Origin: Paraglomus occultum
Lineage: Eukaryota > Glomeromycota > Glomeromycetes > Paraglomerales > Paraglomeraceae
Direction: 5' to 3'
Length of the DNA stretch: 42,859 bases
NCBI GenBank assembly: GCA_910592205.1
Contig: CAJVPJ010000121.1
Span: 1-42,859 of the forward strand
Part shown: positions 34,930 to 42,859 of the stretch, piece after piece
Numbering within the stretch: the first letter of the stretch is position 1
Layout of the letters: the number at the start of each line of letters is the position of its first letter
Notes under the pieces: model-generated
Told to the model about the DNA's origin: nothing
Database searches by the model: none
What the model saw: only the letters and a program-made list of their open reading frames with translations
Translations under genes and position numbers: made by a program

Positions 34930-37490
34930 CTATCCAACTCCATACACCTTCTCAATGTACGTCACCCAGTGTACGATGATCTTCTTCACCTCTTCCCACC
35001 CGATCAATCCACCCTTGCTTTCCTCACTTTCTGCGCTCGCCGTGACCTTGAACCACTCGCGATGCACAATGCCACACCCGCTACATTTTTCAATATCCGC
35101 GCGGAATCGTTCTCCCAGTTCGATATGAATCAACCTCTCAGCACGATGACTATATTTGCATCTTTTTAACGACCAAAATGGATTATTGCTCTCATCTTCG
35201 TGAACATCAGCAAAAATGTCCTCATAATCATCAATGGTAGAAAGAGATGAGTTTGAGATCAAACTCTCGCGACGTGACAGGGAGGGTGGAAGACTGACGT
35301 TGGGAAAGTACTCGATGACCTCGGGCGTATACCCGCAGTGTTGAGACCACTGATATATACGACGATGGAGATTAGTGGTGCGTCCCACTTTGTACAGAGT
35401 ACTGTACGGATCCCGATGTGTATCTGAGCCAGAAACAATATGGTAAGCATAGATAAAACCCGGCTCGTCGCTTTCCGAGATCGGCTTCTCCATTTCAGAT
35501 CTAAGAAGGCGTCTGATTTCTTCCGGCAGATCAGGATTTATCCATTCTAACGAGTTGGATGGCGGTTAAGGAAAACATTGTTAAGTAAAAAAAAAAAAGG
35601 AACGTGCTACCAGTGTCATAATGTGATAAACCAACCTTCAAATTTTAACCAAACCATTCTCGAGCGTCCAGGAACGAATAGAACACTCTCTACATCTGTA
35701 TTCTGCGTTTGAGCATATTCCACCCTATGCTGATGACAATATTGCACCTCACCACGGTCGTGTTCGGAACACTTGACACGGCGAATGCATCTCTTGCCAG
35801 TCTTGTTGATACCGCAGCATTGAACAAAGTTTGAAGAATTCAACGGTGACGAAAAAACTGAAGGAGTGTCTCCGGTGAGATCCACGTGAACGTGAGTGGA
35901 TGTACGACGAAGTGGAGGAGAGATTACGGGGGATGAGAGAAGAGAAAACGATGGAATAGGCGGATATTTCTCTGATGGAGTTGACGTATCAACATCGGTA
36001 GTCAATGATTCTTTGTAACTATCTTTTTCAAGCGTCACCACATTTCGACGTGGCGTAGGAGACCCAACTAGCGGAAGTAAGGAGCGCCTTAGCGCCGCCG
36101 GAGATAAATCATGATCACCGCGCTTGATCGGAATAGGCGATCCGCATGCTTTGGGTGTATGAGCTGGTGATTGTTGCGTTGAGGAAGACGGCGTGACAAA
36201 TTCACCTTGTTTCTCACTTGATTGCTCTCCATCATCAAATTCTTGATTGGACCATAAGATCGATGGTCCATCAACAAGAGAACGAAATGGACTTGAACCC
36301 AATTCGATAGGACGAGTAGCGTAAATTGCCTGCGTGGGAGAACTGGAGAGCCAAGGGGCTGTTAGTATTTGCGTATCAGGAGTCACCGTTGTCGGCGTGC
36401 GAAATAAATCTTTATGTGTTGTTTCTATGAAGCTGTCATCTGGCACGGCGGGACTTTCCAAAGGAATCGGATGTTCCGGAGGACCTTTCGATTGGTCACG
36501 TGTATTATCGGACGTGTCAGTTTGTACTTGCTTGTCTTCATGCTCGGCAACATTGGGGCCGTCTTTAGGGTTTGGATCACTATCATGTATATCTGATGTA
36601 TTCCGCTCGGACTGTGATTCGGAAGGTCCACAGGATGGGGCTGTCGATATATCAGTCTTAGATGTGCTTCCAGACGCTTGCTGTAATTGCGTAATCTTTA
36701 CTTCAACATTGTTATCCAATTGAATACTAATGACTGTAGCCCTAGCAGAACTATCAAGGTTCTCGCAATCCTGATCAAAGTTCAATTTCGTTTGGCTAGT
36801 CTGTTTACCAGCGCCCGAACGTCTCCACGCATTCTGGTTTGATAAACCTCTAGCGATCCCTGCGGACTTGTCAACTGTGCCAGACTTGTTTTCACTCGCG
36901 TCACTAGCTAAATCAATAACCTCTACTTTTTCATCCTGACCAAAATTCAGCTTCGTTTGAGTAGATTGGTTGCCAACTTCCGAACGTTTCCGCAAAGTTG
37001 TCGCGTTACGGTTCTGGTTGTTTATTGATAATCGTCTTATGGTCCCTACAAGTTGCTCGTCATCTTTTTGATCCACAAACGATGATGTCGTTGAGAGGCT
37101 ATCCAATCCAGTGTCACTATTCTCGTTCAACACCTCCGTCTCTCCGTCCTGCCTAGCGTCGTTCGGCTGCTCTTCCGTAGTTGGATTAGTCGGTAAACCA
37201 AACACAGATCCACTCGTCTGTGCCCTATGATGAAAACAGTAATGGTCGACTACAACGGGACGCCGACAAGGTTGTCCCGTCGTTAAAGATATTCCTTTAC
37301 AATGTGGAGTGAAGGGTGAAGTGCTGACGCGACTTGGAAGGACGGATGTTTTCTTGAAAACCGGACTGACGCGTGGAGGCGTTGTAAATTTAGAACCAAT
37401 TCGAGTGGATTGTGCGAGTATTTCTTGCAGCGTTGGCTGTTTCAGTTTTGTTGCAACGGTAGAGGATTTATGAGTAGGATCCGTACTCAT
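34930..37490 (-). CDS. Mug113-like protein with T5orf172 (GIY-YIG superfamily, DUF1766) domain
   Basis: Two exons, 35636-37490 then 34930-35546 (823 aa); the intron restores KFEEWINPDLPEEIRRLL. The C-terminal domain has GFIYAYHI (648 on), YKVGRTTNLHRRI (670 on), RAERLIHIEL with Glu about 755, and CSGCGIVHREWF (about 773 on), the signature of fungal DUF1766/T5orf172 proteins related to S. pombe Mug113. This superfamily includes GIY-YIG nucleases, but the classic paired GIY and YIG motifs are divergent, so catalysis is uncertain. The long first part is Ser/Thr/Pro-rich and disordered, with two matching Cys/His knuckles: C64, C75, C85, H88 and C558/559, C568, C585, H588. Acidic hydrophobic motifs VEVIDLASD (189 on) and VHVDLTGD (534 on) look like SUMO-interaction motifs. 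A segment with QTKLNF occurs twice (178, 233) in an internal duplication. Probably nuclear, DNA- or SUMO-linked (inference). Confidence 0.85.
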
Positions 37491-38739
37491 TTTAATTTAT
37501 GCAAATGAATGTGTAGGTCAAAAGTTCTATAATACTGATGTTATTGAGTTAAACAACAACAATAAGTCAGCAAAGATAGACTTACACTATTCCCTTGTTA
37601 CTGTTCGCTGAAGCGAAGATAAACAAGGAAGTAGGTCAATATATTTAGGTTGTAAATGCTATTGATACATAAATAAATGGGGGCAAATCCAACAAAGAAC
37701 ATAACGCGACTTATATTTCTGGGGTACTAACTTTATTGATCGCCACCAATCACCCCATAATTTTTCATTAAACTTTTTACTAAATCGAACATTTGCTAAA
37801 GCCAGATTGTAAATTTATCGGCATTGTCGCGGAGACTCTCTAATTCGATGTTTCTAGTTAATAATAATAACGGTTATAAAATAACGATTCAAAAAAAAAA
37901 AGTTCAAGGATTGTTTGTTGTTTTACATCAACACGTTATTAGGTATCATTTTAATTAATGATGATATGAGAAGATTTACAGGTCAACAGGTTTAATTACA
38001 AGGTTACAAAGATATTTCGATGGCGTTAAACAAGAGTCTTTTGGAACATTAATTTTCTCTGCCCTTCAGTTGCGTTTGTTCTTAACTTTTGGCCGTAACT
38101 AAATTTTCCTTGATTTTTTCCTTGGTATATTTCTTTTTTTTTTTGTTAAATGTTCATCTATTTGTATGTTAGCCAAGATAAAGACTTTACACTACTTGGA
38201 TCTGTTCGGCAAATCTTAAATTTAATTTCCTTTGATTTTGACATAAGCATCTATCAGACTTGATCAACGAATTGTTATCCAATCATTTAATCGCCGATGC
38301 CAGAAATTATCCACCATGTACGTGTTAGTATTGTTGATAAAATGGGAATAAGTTTGATAGGGCACGGTTGATTAGCAAGCAGTGCGGTAATGCGATTCTT
38401 TGTTTTTAATTACTACCCCGAGTTATACTTTTATTACACAAGAAACTGCATCCATTATTATCAAACCCTGATATAGCTTGTAGCCATAAATACTGCCTAC
38501 ATTTACAAGCATCACCGAATTTATATTAAGTGCTCTTTGCATAACGTTTATAGTTTCAATGTCTATAACTAATATTTTGTGACTCATTATAACCAATTTT
38601 CCGCTATCGCTGTTATAACGAGAGTTCTTAAATTAGACTGACAGAAAAATTACGTTATAAGCGCATATTCTTATACTAATGTCCAATTACAAATTGTGTA
38701 CATGTATTTATTTATACAATTGTCCGTTTTATACAGTGT
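37491..38739. other. Intergenic, promoter of the Mug113-like gene and 3' flank of the second 7TM gene
   Basis: AT-rich, no gene seen. Poly-A/T tracts near 37890 and 38140. Confidence 0.55.
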
Positions 38740-40111
38740 TTAGACAACAACTTCAAGATCTGAATTTTGATATATTGATGATGAAGATATGACCAATTGA
38801 CCACATGAAGACGTTGAAATTGAAAGTTGAAAACTCTGTAATATGGCTGCTTGGATTGATTCTGAAGATGGATCGTGTACATCCAATACAAATAGCTTGA
38901 CCCGATCTTGGATTGTGGATGTTGCAGAGTTGTCTGCTATAGTATCGCTGTTGTCTCTTGTTGAATTGACGACTACATTGGTCGTATTTGTGTTGGGATC
39001 ATCGAACCTAACAGGAATCGTGTTCGATGCAGTCGTTAGAGCAGCATTTGCAGAGCCATTGGTTGCGTCGTTATGTCTTGTGTTGCTTGCTGGATTGGGC
39101 GCTGGGCCATTTGTCGGGTTACGGACGGGATTACCCGGAGCGTTATTATTATTATTTATATTATTACCTCTGATATTGTGAACGTTGTTAACAAATGCCA
39201 TTGGCTCTATTCGATTACTGGCAAGGCGATTCCATCTCTTTGTAAAGAACCCGACAAACTGACCGTCAAATGTTATAATCAATGCCATCAGAATAGACAC
39301 CATACTTGCAATAACGGGTGCTATTATATAGGCTTTATCAGCATCTCCTGCTCGTCTCAGAAGCCATTCACCATTGAACAAAAGCACAAGGAGAAATAAT
39401 ACAGACTGCCATAATATCACAGCCTTGAATAAACCTGCGCGGTGTGCGTATGCCAATGTTTTTTGAAGAATAAATATCACGACGAACGTGTTGTAAAGAT
39501 TTAAGAGTATGTCAGGGCGAAAGTACGTCCATAGTGATTCACCAAATGCATTCACTTGTCCGGGAATACATGGAGATTCTGCTGAAACTTTCCCGGATGA
39601 CGTTGCAAGTTTGTATGTCTTTAAGGAAAAGATAAAAATTTTTTACAAATAAGCGTAAATACAAAACGAACGAGAATGACTGTTGACGTAGATAAATTAC
39701 CTCTATCGTAATAATCATCACCATAAATACAATTGCTACGCAGACATCCATCGCTACCGTACCCCTTATGCTCATTGTCCTTTTAGTTAGAAATCCAGCG
39801 ACAGCCAACCTCCATAACACATCTCCAACACCCGCAATATACCCAGTTGTTTGACAACTTTTCTGATCAACATGTATGTTCATTCTGCTCAGAATCACTA
39901 CAGCCACCCCTCGCCATATGCCAGCCATCATGATTAAGCACTTGCACTTGAATACCGTCATCGAGCGCTGCCTGCTCGTAAGTATACTGTATAGAAGACA
40001 TGCAAAAAATATAGTAATGGCAATTGCCCATGAGACGGTAGTGTAGAGGGTGGTAAACGAGTCATTTGAAATGTATTCATCTTTGAATAGCGAGTACGAT
40101 ATCGTTGGCAT
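38740..40111 (-). CDS. Second seven-transmembrane protein, GPCR-like layout
   Basis: Two exons, 39701-40111 then 38740-39618 (429 aa), joined in phase 0 by a GTAATT...AAAG intron. Hydrophobic segments at about 22-44, 55-75, 88-108, 118-136, 173-194, 200-224 and 232-253 give seven helices; residues 254-429 form a hydrophilic tail rich in Asn (NNINNNNNAPGN) and Thr/Ser/Asp. The loop between helices 4 and 5 carries a cysteine (SPCIPGQ) and another lies before helix 3 (KSCQTTG), a pair that could form an extracellular disulfide (inference). It shares no clear motif with the 7TM protein at 8756-11457, so this does not look like a local duplication. I do not recognise the family; receptor or transporter-like roles are both open. 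Confidence 0.75.
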
Positions 40112-41426
40112 ATTTGTTTATTTGGCAAGTGGGGGGATATTGTAGTGTTGTGCTTGTTTACAGCAACATTAGTTTTCTGCCGAAATTTGGTGAGAAAACA
40201 AACCGAGCGCAAGTGAACAGTAAAAACCAGTAATATGCTCGTTTATTATACTCCCGGATTTACAATTAAACTTGTTTCTGGCACAATAGGCGATATTAAA
40301 TTACTACTCGTAATGATTCCGTATATAGATCATTTGTTCTCCGTAGTCGTAATAATAGTAGTAAGCTATGCATATTTAATATTGCGTTAATCCCTTTATA
40401 ACTCGTTTGGCAAAAATGCTTAAATGGTAACCAATTAAAGCTCTCGTTAACCTGTGTAATGCATCATTTGCTTCGTTGTTACTATTATTAATATTACATA
40501 TTCGTAACAATAAGCTCAAACCAAACCTCTTATCATTGTTTAAAAAAAAAAAGCCCCGGACTCAGCATTGTTGTTCGATATAAGTGTCAAAATGATACAC
40601 TTTCTCCGTAGATCCCTGTGAGAAAGATTTATCAATCGATAATCGAGGGTCTCATTTTGTGGCGAATTCAATAGAGTTTATGTATGCATATGCTAATGTC
40701 AATTCGATCGAATGGCATCGTCGATCTAATTATCGTTAGTATTGGGGCTAAACTGCGGATAATAAGGGAAGTGATTTGCGATTAATCCAGCAAAATATAG
40801 GCATAAGAATAAGCGTTTTAGGTGTAGCCTTCTTGCATAATGGTGGGATGTGATTGGTTGTTAATTCTTACAAAGTATCACTATTATTAGAAATTAAAAC
40901 GCAAGCGGACCATTATATTTATTATTAATCCCCTTCGATCCATATTCGGCTGCTGACAAACAGGTTTCAGTAGTCTTTTCTGCGTGAAATTGGTCTCTCC
41001 TTGATAAAAATAGCTGTTCTCTTGCTTTAATTTCATTTACAATTATTATTGAAGTATTGGTTTAAATCGAGAGGCTTGTTTAAATATATCCCAATTTTTT
41101 CAGTAATATTTGTAAGGACCTCGCGGTCAGATCTTTTGGTAATTTAAATAGCATAGTAAAATGTATTAAAAAGTCTTCAGATTTCAATTCTACACTGTTT
41201 ATACATTCAATTTCAGCATATATGACTCTTCGTTTGTATTCGACTATGATTCGGGCTAAGTTGCACTATTATCAACAGAGCTGCAATAGTGAGACATCTT
41301 AAAGACGAATCGACTTTTCGTTTAATTTATTTATTATCAAACCGATCGTTGAATAATTATCAGTTTTTTAGCCATAATAGGCAAATCTATTTAAGATTAG
41401 TAATTATTTCCTAAAAAGATTAAATT
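40112..41426. other. Intergenic between the second 7TM gene and the ABCD gene
   Basis: AT-rich with no supported gene. It should hold the 7TM promoter (right after 40111) and the ABCD 3' UTR and terminator (left of 41427). Confidence 0.55.
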
Positions 41427-42853
41427 TTAATCGTCACTACTAGTAATGTCCGCATCTTCGCCTTCGTCTCTATTCCGTGTTGGATTGGAAGCAAACGGCG
41501 ACGTAAGATCGCTTTCTTCAAGTCTACGCATGATAATACAGAGTTGCAGTTGAAACGTGAGTCGTAGACACTTAATAAGAATCCGAATAAATGACATGTT
41601 ACACTTACTTTCTAAACTCGTAGCCTCCTTGCCCGTCAAATCGAAGAAGCCATTCGTGATATTTAACTAAAAAGTCACGTCAGTTAAGTATCAAATAGAG
41701 CCAGGACTAAAGCAAAGTTAATGTAATAATCTTAAGACTTACACTATAATTTCACGCAAGTAATATTTTCAAATTGTAGAGAGCATATTTATTAGTATTG
41801 TCATTTCGAGAAATATAAATTTAAGTCTGATGATTCGTTACATACCAATGAGACGCGATGAGAGACTGTGAACAGAGTGATTCCTAGTTCACGAGCGTGT
41901 GTGTACATAAGCCCTTCCACATCAATACTCACTGCACTTGTGCATTCGTCTAGTATTGCCTATATATTATGTACATCGTTAACAAACGCGTCGTGATATT
42001 AAATAGTGCTCAAATACGAATACATGTGGAACAAAACAAAGCTTACAAATTGTGGTCGATGATAGAATAGTCTTGCCATAGCTACTCTCTATTGCCCGAA
42101 AAAGTATAAAAATTAGTGGGTTAAAATTGACTAGTAAAATGTAAACCCCCATATAAAATAATCACGATACCTGTTTCTCTCCCCCAGATAATACATCAGC
42201 CCAATCCTGAACAGCATCCCATCCACCTTCTCGATTAACTATGTAGCCTAGATGGACAACATTCAGTAAATCCATCAATTTAGTATCATCATATCCCTTC
42301 ATGCGTGCTTGTGTCTTTGTGTCTGGGTATATAACCTGCCAGTATCAAAAAACAAGTTAGCACGTTTAACGAATCAAAATCTATGGAAAATGGACATGTT
42401 TGTGCCACGACATTTTTACCTGATCGCGAAAAGTACCCAAGGCCAAGTAAGGCTTTTGAGGTACATAGAACAACTGCGATGCTGACGGTTTGGTGACATT
42501 GCCGTCTATATAAAAACCATAATTTAGTACATGATAATATCACTTAGAGAATTAGATATTGTTAATTCCATTACGCAGAAACTTCCTTCATCAAACGTAA
42601 TAGTCTAGTCTCTCTTTTCTGAAATTACGAGATCAAACATAAATTAATGACTAACCAAACAATGGCCACAGATCCCCGAGAATTCGGAAAAGCGAAGACT
42701 TGCCCTACAACGAGGCAATATACGTCGATTAGTTAGCTGTTGCTTTAATTAATACATAGCCTACTTGAAAACAAATGCAACTCTTACGCAGCCATTAGGG
42801 CCTGATATCAGACAGTTCATCCCCTTTTCAACTTTGAATGACATTCCTCTCAC
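41427..42853 (-). CDS. Peroxisomal ABC subfamily D half-transporter (PXA/ALDP type), 3' part
   Basis: C-terminal nucleotide-binding domain only; the gene continues beyond the right edge. Exons 5' to 3': 42788-42853, 42656-42704, 42420-42505, 42171-42335, 42047-42088, 41846-41959, a one-base exon at 41743, 41609-41666, 41427-41523 (225 aa in the window). Walker [15 protein letters not shown] is split by an intron after GPNGC, the Q-loop is [20 protein letters not shown], the ABC signature LSGGEKQRVAMARL, Walker [13 protein letters not shown] and the switch [24 protein letters not shown] and [16 protein letters not shown] are typical of ABCD proteins, which import very-long-chain acyl-CoA into peroxisomes for beta-oxidation as dimers. 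The family normally has an N-terminal six-helix membrane domain, which must lie outside. The 42853 exon start directly follows an AG at the window edge. Confidence 0.93.
41743..41743 (-). other. Putative single-nucleotide micro-exon of the ABCD gene
   Basis: Joining 41846-41959 straight to 41609-41666 by the only GT...AG signals loses the frame by one base. Inside that 179-base gap, the minus strand reads ATTATAG, T, GTAAGTC: an acceptor, one base, and a perfect donor. Splicing it in gives introns of 102 and 76 nt, within the normal range here, and codes S-L-F-K-Y-H where ABCD proteins have S-L-W-K-[YFH]-H. Confidence 0.6.
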
Positions 42854-42859
42854 CTATTT

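Noticed and set aside
36334-36723. Plus-strand Cys/Ser-rich frame of about 129 codons
   Set aside because: Shadow of the Mug113-like exon on the minus strand.
38843-39181. Hydrophobic plus-strand frame opposite the second 7TM gene
   Set aside because: Antisense of Asn/Thr-rich tail codons produces Leu/Val-rich pseudo-membrane sequence; the minus-strand model closes in phase.
41667-41845. A single TA-AG or GT-TA intron in the ABCD gene
   Set aside because: Would also fix the frame (giving Val), but needs a splice-site pair not otherwise used here; the AG-T-GTAAGT core gives canonical borders. Kept as an alternative in the finding.
1-42859. tRNA or rRNA genes
   Set aside because: Looked for GGTTCGANNCC-type B boxes on both strands. 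Partial matches (for example near 20930 and 22830) lack a matching A box or cloverleaf, or lie in coding sequence.

Overview
This is eukaryotic DNA, almost certainly from a fungus. Genes are split by many short introns (about 60-150 nt, GT...AG, often GTAAGT/GTATGT donors), intergenic DNA is AT-rich, and the recognisable orthologues are fungal or opisthokont. A broken copy of a lineage-specific repetitive gene family (2.7-3.85 kb), with the 'RKTQKA.KIYKLFEKIGIDKIKY' type of motif I associate with arbuscular mycorrhizal fungi, suggests Glomeromycotina (Rhizophagus-like). That placement is from memory of the family, not from a search.

Layout. 1-8.7 kb is repeat-derived, gene-poor DNA: a 481-bp element with perfect terminal inverted repeats of at least 75 bp, the 5' end of a pogo/Tigger-like transposon, a decayed repeat-family gene, then about 4.9 kb with no gene I can support. 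From 8.75 kb a compact block follows: a seven-helix membrane protein with a very long Ser/Pro/Thr-rich tail (+), the Golgi tether Uso1/p115 (+), the replisome hub Ctf4/WDHD1/Mcl1 (-), a SANT/Myb plus U-box-like protein (+) sharing a divergent promoter with Ctf4, and a Grainyhead/CP2 transcription factor (-). A gene-empty stretch of about 7.5 kb lies 5' of the Grainyhead gene. Then, all on the minus strand: a Mug113-like T5orf172/GIY-YIG protein, a second unrelated seven-helix membrane protein, and the 3' part of a peroxisomal ABC subfamily D half-transporter cut by the window edge.

I rebuilt exon structures by hand from splice signals, reading-frame phase and family conservation. In every model the phases close exactly, except at the first exon of the SANT/U-box gene.

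Most noteworthy points: (1) the ABCD gene closes in frame only if a single-nucleotide exon (position 41743), flanked by a good acceptor and a perfect GTAAGT donor, is included, and this restores the conserved S-L-aromatic-K-Y-H motif; (2) a chromatin-type SANT domain is joined to a U-box-like E3 fold and transcribed divergently from a replication gene whose promoter carries an MCB box (ACGCGT); (3) a GIY-YIG-like protein carries two Cys/His knuckles and two SUMO-interaction-like motifs; (4) two orphan 7TM proteins lie in one window. The genes do not form an obvious single pathway; the layout looks like ordinary fungal gene neighbourhoods with repeat islands.
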